From: Persicaria tinctoria
Taxonomy: Eukaryota; Streptophyta; Magnoliopsida; Caryophyllales; Polygonaceae
Direction: 5' to 3'
Length of the DNA stretch: 64,000 nucleotides
Assembly: GCA_037127255.1 (NCBI GenBank)
Contig: JBANSL010000013.1
Span: 17,256,688 to 17,320,687 of the forward strand
Positions 51,560 to 62,677 of this stretch are shown here, in pieces. Under the pieces are notes generated by a model. It made no database searches and was not told the DNA's origin. It saw only the letters and a program-made list of their open reading frames with translations. The position numbers and the translations under genes were made by a program. Every line of letters begins with the position of its first letter. Within the stretch, counting starts at the first letter, position 1.

Positions 51560-52118
51560 AAGAGGGAAGAAGAGAAGATAGATTTGACACGTTTGAGATC
51601 TTTTTTATTTTCATTTTTTTTTTGTTTGGGTTAAATTTGCGATAAATCACTTGTGGATGATAAGGATGTGTTTTATTCATGGCAGTCAAAATTCATACTC
51701 CGTATTCGACGATCCCGATCCGGTAGAGTTGTGGGGAAACTCTACCTGGTAGAGTTCATTTTCCCCTCACAAAAAATAATTAAAAAAAAATAAAATAAGT
51801 TGGTGGGCCTGGGCTAGTGGGGGTGGGGGAAGGAGGGGGCAAGATGTTGTCCGTTAATTTTTATTTTAATGGTCCAGATTTTGTCAAATCTATCCATAGA
51901 GTTTTTTTAAAACTCTACTGGAACGGAATCCGTATTCGATGGGTAGAGTTTGGGCGGAGTTTGGGAAAAACTCTACCATAGAGTTGGGAGCATCTCAACC
52001 CCTGATTTTAAAATCAGTGGTTAAAAATCCCCTCTCATTTCCCTCCCCCTACCACCATCCTCAATTTTTTTTTTCTTTTAATTTTTGTGAGAGGAAAAGG
52101 AAACTCTACTTGGTAGAG
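51560..52118. repeat. region with repeated inverted CTCTACC / GGTAGAG motifs
   Basis: GGTAGAGTT and AACTCTACC recur at least eight times between 51721 and 52118, often as adjacent inverted pairs (for example AACTCTACCATAGAGTT near 51970). This suggests one or two decayed fold-back MITEs. Exact ends could not be set. No gene is seen. Confidence 0.45.
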
Positions 52119-53653
52119 TCTATATAAACTCTTATAGTAATTTAGAAGAGTTTATTCTGAGATGTCAACATTAGAGAGATTTTATGTGTTTTGACCAATT
52201 ATAATTTTCTTTTTTCTCTTTAACCGTTTTTTTTAATTCACTTTTTTTCTTCTTTTTCTTTTAATTTTTTTTTCTTTCATCCTACTAACTATCTATATCT
52301 ATATAAACTCTTAATTTAGAAGAGTTAATGCTAATGTGTCAACATTAGAGAAATTTTAGGTGTTTTGACCAATTATAATTTTCTTTTTTCTCTTTAACCG
52401 TTTTTTTAATACTCCTTTTTTCTTCTTTTTCTTTTAATTTTTCTTTCTTTCATCCTACTAACTATTGGGCTTAATTTAAAACATTGAATTCAATCTATAC
52501 TTATTGGGCTTGACTCAAATTCATTTACTAACTATCTATATCTATATATTATATTAATTTATGTCACATGTCCTCTCTGTGTTCAAAGTTATTTGTGGAA
52601 ATATTATTTACATAATTTTATTTTATTATATGGTAACTATATTTTCTAATATTATTTTTTTGAAAAATATTCTAATATTAATTACCCAATGTTATTTGAT
52701 GTTACATTTTCTAATCACTGGGATTAATTCAAAACTTTTATCTTTCACTATTTATTATTTATTTTTCTCTTTATCTCTTTAACCTAATTGTATTTTTTTC
52801 TATTATTTTTAACACATTTACTAATCATCTATATATCTATATAAACTCTTAATTTAGAAGAGTTCATGTTGAGGTGTCAACATTAGACATATTTTAGGTG
52901 TTTTGACCAATTATAATTTTCTTTTTTCTCTTTAACCGTTTTTTTTAATTCTCCTTTTTTCTTCTTTTTCTTTTAATTCTTTTTTTTTTCTTTTCATCCT
53001 ACTAACTATTGAGCTTAATTTAAAACATTGAATTCAATCTAATATAATTATTGGGCTTAACTCAAATTCATTTACTAACTATCTATATCTATATATTATA
53101 CTCCCTCCATCCAAAAATACATGGACTTTTACTATTCATGCACGCTTTTTTAGAGCTAAAAACTATATAAAATATTAACTTTTTTATTAATTTTTTTTAA
53201 TAATTACAAACTTATTATCAATAAGTTTGTAGTTATTAAAAAAAAATTAATAAAAAAGTTAATATTTTATATAGTTTTTACCTTCTTAAAAAAGCGTGCG
53301 TGAATAGTAAGGGCAATATATTTTTTGACGGAGGTAGTATTAATTTATGTCACATGTCCTCTTCATGTTCAAAGTTATTTGTGGAAATATTATTTACATA
53401 ATTTCATTTTATTATATGGTAACTATATTTTCTAATATTATTTTTTTGAAAAATATTCTAATATTAATTACCCAATGTTATTTGATGTTGCATTTTCTAA
53501 TCACTGGGATTAATTCAAAACTTTTATCTTTCACTATTTATTATTTATTTTTCTCTTTATCTCTTTAACCTAATTGTATTTTTTTCTATTATTTTTAGTA
53601 GAAAAAAATATTATTTATAAAAAAAACGCGCCATGACGCGAGAATCGTACTAG
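52119..53653 (+). mobile_element. tandem Helitron-like heads with one 3' terminus
   Basis: Three copies of a head sequence (TCTATATAAACTCTTA...TTAGAAGAGTT then GTCAACATTAGA and GTGTTTTGACCAATTATAAT) begin near 52119, 52292 and 52829. The second and third also share TTTATGTCACATGTCCTC to TTTTTTTCTATTATTTTTA. Only the third reaches a Helitron-like end, with hairpin CGCGCCATGACGCG (53627-53640) and CTAG at 53650-53653 followed by T. No helicase gene is present, so the copies are non-autonomous. Confidence 0.65.
53101..53337. mobile_element. Stowaway-like MITE, near-perfect palindrome, inserted at TA
   Basis: Ends CTCCCTCCATCCAAAAATAC and ATTTTTTGACGGAGGTAG are inverted, and the interior is almost wholly self-complementary. 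Its flanks TATATTATA and TATTAATTT join to the unbroken sequence TATATTATATTAATTT found in the neighbouring repeat copy near 52548, proving a TA duplication. Confidence 0.93.
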
Positions 53654-53926
53654 TTTCCCTTGAACTCCACCGAAACAGCATACAATGAATTGTTGGTGCA
53701 GCTACCAAATGGTGTGCAGCTCAAAAACTACGGCGGTTGGGTCGAGTTTTTATTTATATTTTGTTTTATCTTTGTATTTTGTTTTGTCAGATCATTTTTT
53801 TAGTCTAGTTTGATTGAATTTAATGATTTTATATCTAGATTGAGATTATGTAATTTATGTTTACCAAAAAAAAAAAAAGTATTGTGTAATTTATTCAAGT
53901 AATTGACCCATAATAGATTAATGGAC
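53654..53926. other. LINE- or retroposon-like tail, uncertain
   Basis: The sequence ends ATGTTTACC followed by a 13-nt A run near 53866-53878, like a retroposon 3' end. I could not find a matching target duplication or a coding part. Confidence 0.3.
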
Positions 53927-54313
53927 GGGATGCGCTCCGGTGAAAACCAAAATTGCGGTAGAAACCCGTGAGGACCGGCTTTTTAACTCGGTTCACTTGC
54001 TTTATAGCCCGTTTATGAAAAGAACCAATCTATAAAGGCATAAATTTTAGCCCGATTTTGAATAAAACCGAGCTATAAAGTCACTATGTAATTTTAAAAC
54101 ATTAGCTTTTTAGCACGATTTTTCGGTTTGACCGAGCTATAAAGTCATGTGTTATTTTAAAACTGGAGTTTTTAGCACGGTTTTTTAGGTTGAACCGAGT
54201 TGTAAAGTCACCGTGTGATTGAGGTTTTTAGCACGAGTTTTAAAAAAACCGAGATATAAAGTAGTCCTCACGGGTTTTTACCACAATTTGAGGTTTTCAC
54301 CGGAGTCAATCCC
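53927..54313. mobile_element. TIR element with internal repeats
   Basis: Left CTCCGGTGAAAACCAAAATT...AAACCCGTGAGGAC is the inverted match of right GTCCTCACGGGTTT...AATTTGAGGTTTTCACCGGAG, about 50-55 bp. Inside, ACCGAGCTATAAAGTCA and TTTTTAGCACGGTTTT-type blocks recur about four times. AATGGA lies on both sides, a possible shortened target duplication. No coding frame. Confidence 0.65.
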
Positions 54314-54602
54314 AATGGAATATATATATTTATAAGATAATTCAATTCAAACTTTGAACCTTTTAACCGCTCAATTTAAAGGGTAAATCCTTTTAGATTT
54401 TACTAATCTTAAATTCGAGTCGAATTTCGTCAGGTTCTTTAGATAAGACCTTATCTTAAATAAATAAATACCATAAGTAAACTATGAGTAAATAACTACG
54501 TGTTATACCCAAATCAAATCATGTCGTTAACTATTCGTTAAGAATTGAGCATAAAATTAAATCACAATGGTCTCATTAGTTGAGATTAGGATGGGTTGTT
54601 TG

Positions 54603-54701
54603 AAACCATTTCGAAATGGTTTAATCGGAAAGGACTTGTGAGTAGTACTCAAAAATTTTCGGTTCGAACCCCGGATGACCGCTTTATATTTATCAAATTC
54701 A
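54603..54701 (+). mobile_element. short tRNA-derived SINE, copy 3
   Basis: 99 bp flanked by the exact 15-bp duplication AGGATGGGTTGTTTG (54588-54602 and 54702-54716). It starts AAACCATTTCGAAATGGTTT, a palindrome, then has TTAATCGGAAAGG (A-box-like) and GGTTCGAACCCC (B-box), and ends TTTATCAAATTCA. Confidence 0.92.
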
Positions 54702-54716
54702 AGGATGGGTTGTTTG

Positions 54717-55275
54717 GAATATAAGAATTTTGAAACGGAATATTATGGATTGAGTAGTTTTGAATATAGGGTGTGTATGGGTGTTTATTTTAGTAGTTTA
54801 TAAACTACTAAAATGAAGAGGTTAAATTATTAGTTGTGTATGAGGTTGTTTTAACTTGTTTATATGTGGGGTTTTAGTTAAAATTGGGGGTTTAAAAATA
54901 AGTCACATTTGATAGCTTATTTTGTGTTTTTGGGGTTTATTTTATTTGAAAATACCATTATACCCCTAATAACAACCAAATAAACTCCACTTTTTACAAA
55001 TAAACTATTTTTCATCCCATACGGGGTTTATATTTCACACAAAATTTTAACCTTATTTGAGGTTAAATTTTTAACTTTAACCTGTTTATAATTTTTAGTC
55101 ATTTTTTCAACCCCGACCCATACGGACCCATAAACTTGAAAAGGGGATCCTACCAAAAATAAAAACTTGAAAAGGAGTTCATTCCAAACATGGAACTATA
55201 GTGTGGGAGTACATTTTGGGAGTGGACATATATGTACTGTACTTCAAATATGACACATTCATCATGGGTGTGCAC
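54717..55275. other. AT-rich DNA, possible decayed MITE
   Basis: The string GGGTGTGTATGGGTGTTTAT near 54770 is loosely inverted at CCCATACGGACCCATAAAC near 55110. No secure ends and no gene. Confidence 0.3.
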
Positions 55276-55743
55276 TAGACCTGTCAAACGGGTCATTCCG
55301 GTCGGGTTCGGGTCGGGTCACTCCGGGTCTCGGGTAAAACGGGTCCCGGGTAAAACGGGTTCCGGGTTTTTCGGGTTGACTAGAACCCGGGTTTGACCGG
55401 GTTTTTGGCGGGTTCGGGTCGATTTCGGGTTTGTTAATTTTTTCTTTTTTAAATTAAAAAAAATCATAATTTGATAATTTTGCGATAAATTTTCATTAAA
55501 TATAAATTTTTTTAATATTATTTAATTATAAATCAACCGGGTCAATCAAGTCACCGGGTCAATCGGGTCAAAATTACCGGGTCAATCGGGTCACCGGGTC
55601 GAAACCCAGATTACCCGGAAAATTTCCGGGTTTTCGGGTTCGGGTCGAAAAAAATTTCCGGGTCAAAATTTCCGGGTCTTGACCCAAAAAATTTCGGTCG
55701 GTCGGGTCGGATCACCGGGTCGGGTTGTGTTTTGACAGGTCTA
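55276..55743. mobile_element. hAT-like non-autonomous element with CGGGTC-rich arms
   Basis: Ends TAGACCTGTCAAACGGGTC and TTTTGACAGGTCTA are inverted. Exact 8-bp duplications GTGTGCAC flank it at 55268-55275 and 55744-55751. Both arms are arrays of CGGGT(C/T) around an AT-rich middle. No transposase. Confidence 0.85.
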
Positions 55744-56172
55744 GTGTGCACTATACCAGATTCACAATATATTCCATTTATTCGATAAAACATGTTATTT
55801 AACGATATTATTTATATATGTTAGTATAAATTATTAGCTTTTTTTTATTAGTGTTAAATTATTAAAAACAAAATTTAATTAAATTATTAAAAAAAATTAG
55901 TTAATTTTTTTAATATTTTTTATAGTTTTCATCACACTAAAAAAAGTTCGTGAATACTTAACGATATATTTTACAATTTACCTAATAAAAGAAGTATAAA
56001 GTAGTATATATGGCTTTCTTGACCCGATTAACTGTGAAATATCCAGTGATTTATATGAAACAATCTAAAATATATAGTATTGTCGTCATGAAGATTAATC
56101 AAACATAAGTCGGATTTTTTTTTATATTTTTTAGTCGAATAAATTTAAAATGTCTTTGTGCATTACTATTTA
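55744..56172. other. AT-rich intergenic DNA, no gene seen
   Basis: Only short frames and AT-rich repeats. Nothing identifiable beyond the right target duplication of the preceding element. Confidence 0.4.
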
Positions 56173-56188
56173 AAGGAAAACAAGTAGC

Positions 56189-56541
56189 GATGGTTGAATT
56201 TGTCATGTTCGATGACGTCGTGGACGTGCGATTGACATCTAAAGGCTCTTCGAGTCCATAATCTGAGGTGTCCGCTGGTCCCCAGAGTTCGCCGTGTGCG
56301 TTGTCCCTTTGACCGATCTTTTCGTTCTTCTTTTGGCTTGTGTTTCGCAGTGTAGGATGGCTTGTACGTTCTTAGTTTTTTATTTATGTCATTTACTTAT
56401 GTAATTTCATTTCTGTCATTTGATTCAGTTATTTGTTTCCAGTTGTACATGATGGTTAGTCCATCCACCGGCTTGTCCGATTTTTCGGTTTGAGAACTGA
56501 ATTTCTTATCTTGCTTAAAAAAAAAAAAAAAAAAAAAGAAG
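56189..56541 (+). mobile_element. retroposon with poly-A and 16-bp TSD
   Basis: AAGGAAAACAAGTAGC is exact at 56173-56188 and 56542-56557. The insert ends TTATCTTGCTT plus a run of more than 20 A. Upstream of that it has TTGTACATGATGGTTAGTCC and ATCCACCGGCTTGTCCG, shared with the minus-strand copies at 12701 and 43912. This copy gives the cleanest view of the family tail. Confidence 0.9.
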
Positions 56542-56557
56542 AAGGAAAACAAGTAGC

Positions 56558-57978
56558 ATCTATACTATGTGCATTAGTGTTCGCTCAATTCAATATCACG
56601 ATCAATGCGTCAAATAGCTCAAGTGTGGAGAGACTAAAATAGATTCATGACCCTTGCTTTTTCCCCTTCCGAACCTAGATAGTACATTTTCTACATGACG
56701 TAATTACTTATAATATAAGTTTGGAATTCAATAATGGCGTGTTTTTATATCATTTTTTTAATACTAGATATTTAGTTTTTAGTTTTTGGTATACCTCAAG
56801 TTGAGTCGAGTTTACTTAGTGAATGTCATTAGAGGTATGTTTTGTGACAACAGAACTCAGGATTTTGGGATATTTAACTATGTTATAGAATTTTTTTTTT
56901 TTCAAGGATAACACATTCTAAGTTTGATTGTTAGAGGTCATTGCCAAACAAACTTTTCGCTTTCACTCTTTCATTTTCTGTGTATGATTATTGATTAGTA
57001 CTAATGGCTGACACTCAGTAGCATTTAAAGGATAAAACGAGTATCCAGGTGACACTGCACCTCAAACTCAAATAAAAATCAATCCAATAATTCAAATAAT
57101 TATTATACCTATTGTTTTTTGAAATAATTATCCCACCACAAATCTCTTTATATGTAACCTTCATATTATCACCAACTAAATAAATAAATAAAGAAATTCT
57201 ACCTTTACCCAAAAAAATGTTCTAGAGAGGTATCAACTGATCATCTTTCCTGTGCTAGCATCTGCAACAGCAACATGGATCAGATGTTCTGAATCGGTAA
57301 ATATATATATATAAGGTGGGTGTAACCAAGTTACAAAAACACGTCAACCATACCAAGGATCCCATGGAAAAATACAAAATTATTGCATCTCCCAAAATGC
57401 CCAGCTAACTCCTTTACAACGCGAGGCATCCCACAAAATGCTCGGTTAACTCCTACTCTCAAGCATCCAACATGGATCAGATGTCATTTTCAGGGGAAAA
57501 ACGAATTTAAGAATCAATAAATTGGAACAAAAAAAAAACCAAGTGACAAACCAGCTTTACCTTGAAGACCAGATTGAGCAACCACTCCAAGTGGTGTTGA
57601 AATGCAGGTGGTTTCACTTCAATCGGAGGATGCAATTCACGAATGATCATCCCAGACAGTTCCCTTGTTGGGATGACAAGAGAATATGACGATAAAAGGC
57701 AGATTTCAATGAAATCAACCATCATCGGAAGAGGGAATTCTAGTCTATCTACGCCATCCTGCACCAAGTGGTAAAATCTTGTTGCCACACCCAACTCCAG
57801 CTGTCCAAAACCCCTGTTGCATAAATGACATCCCTGATTGGGTGACAGGTTCAGAGAAGCGCTGAACATACCGTGTAGATGAAAAGATGGGTGAGCTTAG
57901 AATTATGCAGGTTTAAGGATACTTTAGCCATTGGCTATTGGGTTAATAAGAACTCCACAAACATGTTCAATCAGCACA
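56558..57978. other. intergenic and probable 3' UTR of the next gene
   Basis: A minus-strand open frame at 57507-57869 lies just downstream of the stop codon at 57979-57981. It has no recognisable family, and I take it as 3' UTR. Short repeats AAAATGC(C/T)C near 57397 and 57437 are the only other structure. Confidence 0.4.
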
Positions 57979-60900
57979 TCATCTTAGTATCTTCATCGCT
58001 TTCCCCAATTCACTGCAAATGATGGGGGAAAAACAAGTATTAACACTCCTGGTACAGATTCCTTGTTTCTCAATCATCTCAAAATAGAAAGCAATACGGA
58101 CATGATTGACTAAAGAATGAACACAAAAAAATTTAATGGGATACTAGGGCAACACAAATTACACAATGTTTCCTCATTTTATGCACTGTCCTGAAAAGTT
58201 GAAACTTCGCAAGTCAAGTTCCCTTGTGCTCGTTTAGACAAGGTCAAATCTCAAAAATATTTGGATCTGATCAAATCCTAAAATCAATTGTGCAGCAAGC
58301 CACCATGAACAAATGGGAAGCTATAATCAATGTAAGTATGCATATATGCAACACTTAAACAGTTAAATGATCATAAATCAACACAGAACCTAAGGGGAGA
58401 AGAAATTAAAACCTGTGGGGAAATGAAGGGATGAGTTCTTGAACTGCCTGAATAAGGATTGAACCATCCACATCATCAGTGGGCGTAGCCTGATTTCCAT
58501 TTGATTCTGTGCCTGATAATGGACAAAAGCAATAAATACGACTAAAAAAACACGAGAAAGAATGTTCTAGGTGCATAAAGGCAAGGAAAACATTTTAAAG
58601 CCAAAGCATTAATTACTTCTATAATTAAAGGTATTGGAGGGAACTAACACCTTGGTGATCTGCTGCAAACAAATGACCGTCATTCAGGTATGAAAGCTGG
58701 CTTTGATCCAAATCTAATTCTTCGCTGCGTGCATACCCTTCCAAGACATGCCCAATAAGACGATAGGCAATCAAACTTGTTTCATCAGACGCTTGCTGGA
58801 TGGCAAGATATCTATTCCTATGCACGCATGGATTTTCAGAAACAGTTGCCATCTTCCCACCAGGGAAGTTGGACTCACAATCTTCTGCAAGGTTAGCAGA
58901 CCCGACTCTGCAACTGCTTTGAGAATGCTTATTCCCTTGTATGTGGTCATTTGGGGTTGAGGAAAGTGAAAAACGAGTAACTGTAGACTTTGTCTCAGCC
59001 ATATTCTTGGATAGTTCTGCCTGATATAGTTTACTGTCCATGCTAGCTGTGTGGTGAAAAGATTTTGAGACTCCAAATGACGGTGTAAACAGCAATTCAT
59101 CAGGCTCCGCCTTGATTTCAGTCTTACACCCAGATTCAGATTTTGCAACTGACCTGCTATTCGCATTCCAAGTAGGAGTACAATACAAACGACTACTATC
59201 TACACCATGTGAATCTGCTGTACTTCCAACTTCACTAGTATCATCCAAGGTATTTTTTACCAACCCTTCCTCTTCATTGTAATCATCCAGAAGTCCCCCA
59301 TCATCACTTTCTTCTAGATCCTCCATGTACGCATTAGAAAACTCTAAATCAAGACCATCATCAGCCAGAAAATCCCAAAAGATCTGCTTTACTTGAGCAC
59401 TCACATTCAGTATGCCCTCCACCTCTTCAGTGACCTCTTTTTGTCGCATAGCACGTCCATTTATAGCAGAAAGGGTATCTGACAATTCAACCGGGATTTC
59501 ATCCATGTCACTGCATTTAAAGAGAAACTCAGTCAACATTCTCTTAATAGCCTTTCTCAAACCATCATTGAGTACCTCATATTCAGATCCAGGGGCCAAC
59601 AATTCCTGCAAGCACTTTAGTTCCCGCACCTCAACCTTGCAGTTGAGTAGGTTGATAGCCTTCACTATCTCATTCTGCAAGTATTCTGTTTCTGGATTAT
59701 GATTACAGAAGTTAGTTATGGAAGCATTCTGCTTACCACTTAGCTTGAATGATAAGTAAGCAATTTCCATAGCTTTGATTACAGGTTCTGGTAGCTCATC
59801 CAATTGGTCAAGATTAGATAGCATTTTGAGTGACAAAGTCTTCACACGTTTAACTAAGCGATCTTTAGTCCAGCCAGTTCTAGAGTAGTTCAAAGTGGGG
59901 AGACTACCCTTAAAACCTTCAAGTCTTCGGTACATAGCACCCAGCGTTTGTAGAGACATGTCCTTGAGACCATCAAGAACAATCTCAATTGCATCATAGT
60001 GAGATTGCACAGTGGGGCAGATGGTTGGGTTAGCAGTAAGAGCTGATATACAGTGATTCTTTCGAAAATTATGTGGATCTTTGAGGATTTGAGATAACTT
60101 GCTGTAGACCACAACATCATTATCATTGCATTGTTTCCCAAGCACTTTCGGCATATTTTCTTTAATAAATTTCTTCATTTCCCTCCTTGTTTTCTCAAAA
60201 ATAACTGAACTTCCAGCAATTACCTTGGCCAAAAGGTATAGCCCATTGCTCGTGAATTCATCTAGTAAAGCCAAAATAGTCTTCAGCATCTTATGTTGCA
60301 CAAAGGGTTCAACTTCATTAGTGGCGGGCAGCTCAATTGTTTCATGGCACACTCCAAAGCCTTTCTCAACATGTTTCTTGAGACTCTCATAAAATAGCTG
60401 GAATGAAATGGTATCAGTTAGCAAATATTTTCAATTTTCAATATAACAAAAAGGTGTATGCATAAATGGCAATAGGGGAAAAGGTCATTACTCCACAAAT
60501 CCTATGGTATGTGAAATGAAGTAAGTTACACCTGTCTATACGACAAATGAGGCACCACAAACTACTATGATAGAAGTAAGTGAGAACCTATCACAAAATC
60601 ATTAAACACATGCATTTTTCCTTAACCATTGTCAACAGCTATAGCCTATAGGTATGCACAATTATAGATCAATAGAACTTCCCAACTTTATTTTTTCTTC
60701 CCTTCTACACTTGCAAATTTTCAAATGTAAAATTTACAACCACTACTCCAAGATGCTCACAAAATTGACGTTTTATCGCTTCTAGAGGAATGAACTAGGT
60801 GAAATGCATTACTATATGCATCATATTAACAAGTGATGCCTCAAAATCAGCATAAAAATAATCTATGGGGGCATACTATATTAAATTAGATAGATCAGGA

Positions 60901-62018
60901 AAGATTGTTCAAGCTCTACATCTTCAATGCCAAGCATCATCAAAATTTGGCAATTCTTTTGATCTAAAAGGGAAAGTGGATCAAACGTGCATAATAAGAG
61001 GAATTGGAAACATGTTTATCTTACATCATCTTCCCTTAAGATTGTCTCAGGCAATACTGACCTGCAAAAAAGATGCAACAAAAATCAGTATAAATCGACA
61101 ATTCTACTTGGTCCTCAGCCACATCAACACTGCTCAAGTAAGTAAAATCAGGCTCAAGACAATAAAACAAGATTTCCCATAAGCTTTCTATCACCCCAAT
61201 TGCAGCAACACAAAAGGATAGAGGTAAGATAATAGGTAGATGACAACAATCAAGGAAAAGGGGTAAAATAGTTGGTTTGACAAAAGTTATAATAATGCAG
61301 GCAAATTAACACGACTAACCAATCCTAAGCCAATTCCATTATTGATTAGATCAATATAGATCATCTTTGATATCCTTTTGCAGGTCAACAACTATAAACC
61401 AACTTAAATATTACAAACCAGAAACCACAATCAATGTCCTAAAATATCAAAGTAACCCAATGGCTATCCCATGGACAAGCTCAGAACTCAGATTACGCCA
61501 CAAAACATAGTAAACATGAAGAAACTCTTATCCTAGCGACTTTAAGCTGAGCACTCAGTCAAGCACACAAGCACAATCCTCAAAATAGGTTACTGAAGCA
61601 TAAAGTTGCAGGAGATAAGTTTGAAAAATAAGCAGTTAAATTCTTATTCTTACTCCTCATTTGATTTCAATCTCTTTCTACTAGGGCCTGCACAGCCCAT
61701 CAACCACCTGCATGATAAGAAAGAAAACAAAATTAAAAGGAAGAAGGAAGAAGGAAGAAGGTCGGAAAGCAGCAGCTCAAATAACAGTGAAGATCAGGTG
61801 CCGATCAGGATACAATTAGTAATTAAACACGATTCAACCTAATCACCGTTCAGGAATAGTATCAATCTCTACTGCTATCAAGCAACCCCACTTTTCAATT
61901 CGAAGGAACAAAAAAACATCAAAAAAGAAGGAACTGACTGTCTCTTGCGGCGTACATCTTTCTGTTGATTCTTCATGTCATACCAGAGATCTCTGACATC
62001 AGGAGGGAGACCGTCCAT
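57979..62018 (-). CDS. conserved plant protein of unknown function (665 aa)
   Basis: Five exons on the minus strand join in phase: 61939-62018, 61025-61061, 58651-60397, 58413-58512 and 57979-58012. The start gives MDGLPPDVRDLWYDMKNQQK, a compact N-terminus of the kind conserved among plant proteins. The 37-nt second exon is supported by a strong acceptor and by phase on both sides. The large third exon is helical in character (LDQLDELPEPVIKAMEIAYL, VKAINLLNCKVEVRELKCL) and then has a very acidic stretch (EDLEESDDGGLLDDYNEEEG) and a Ser-rich, probably disordered region. No enzyme motif, membrane span or DNA-binding domain is visible. The first donor is GTCAGT. I do not know the family's function. 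Confidence 0.8.
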
Positions 62019-62171
62019 CGTTGCTAGGGTTTGGCCGGCAAAGAGTAAGTGGCGAAGTCGTCGGCCGGCTGAGAGGAACCGCCGGAGTGAGATTCGGCGG
62101 CAATTCGAGGGATTAGGGATTCGAGGCGGGGAATTGTTATCTGGAAACGAAAACCAAAAACAGAAACAAAT

Positions 62172-62218
62172 AAAAGGCCTTTGAATTTTATCTTACCAAA
62201 AAAAAAGGCCTTTGAATT
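62172..62218 (+). mobile_element. micro-retroposon: TTATCTTACC plus poly-A with 16-bp TSD
   Basis: AAAAGGCCTTTGAATT is exact at 62172-62187 and 62203-62218. Only TTATCTTACCAAAAA lies between. TTATCTT(A/G)C followed by A is the extreme 3' end of the retroposon family seen at 56189 (TTATCTTGCTT plus A). The insertion lies in the shared promoter or leader of the two flanking genes. Confidence 0.75.
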
Positions 62219-62389
62219 GGGCCTCCGAAGGCCCAACTGCTCAAGTAAAAGCAAAGCAACTGATCTCTCTCTCCCTTACAACTCAGCTGTCGCCCATTCC
62301 CACCTCCCTCCCTCTCTCTCTCTACTGGTTGCGGAGCGACGGCGAACGCAGATTCTCTCTCTGCTGAGCGAATCCCTCGTGCTGAGCCG

Positions 62390-62677
62390 ATGTCCACCGG
62401 AAACTTGGAAGGTTATCACTTATCTCCTCTCTTTCTTCCTCGATTCGAATCGGTGTTTTTGGATAGTGGAGCTCGAGCATCTGTAACTGATTTTTCTGAA
62501 TTGTGAACTGTGAGTTTATTGGTGAATCGCTGTGGTGCCTAGTTGTGGGGTTGTGAAAACCTCTGCTGATGGAATAAGGTCTGGAGTGAGTTTCTTATTG
62601 ATGGAAGGGGTTTTGTTTCTTTCTCCGCAGGAAATGCAGCTGCTTTCTGCAGATTTGTGCCTTCATCCATCATATGA
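62390..62677 (+). promoter_or_regulatory. possible spliced uORF in HPPK-DHPS leader
   Basis: ATG at 62390 opens MSTGNLE. If the leader intron 62412-62630 is removed, the frame continues GNAAAFCRFVPSSII and stops at 62675-62677, before the main start at 62867. Splice sites look good, but transcription start and splicing are inferred. Confidence 0.35.

Noticed and set aside
57507..57869. Minus-strand frame of 120 codons after the 665-aa gene
   Set aside because: It lies downstream of a well-supported stop, has no recognisable family and no clear splice link. Probably 3' UTR.
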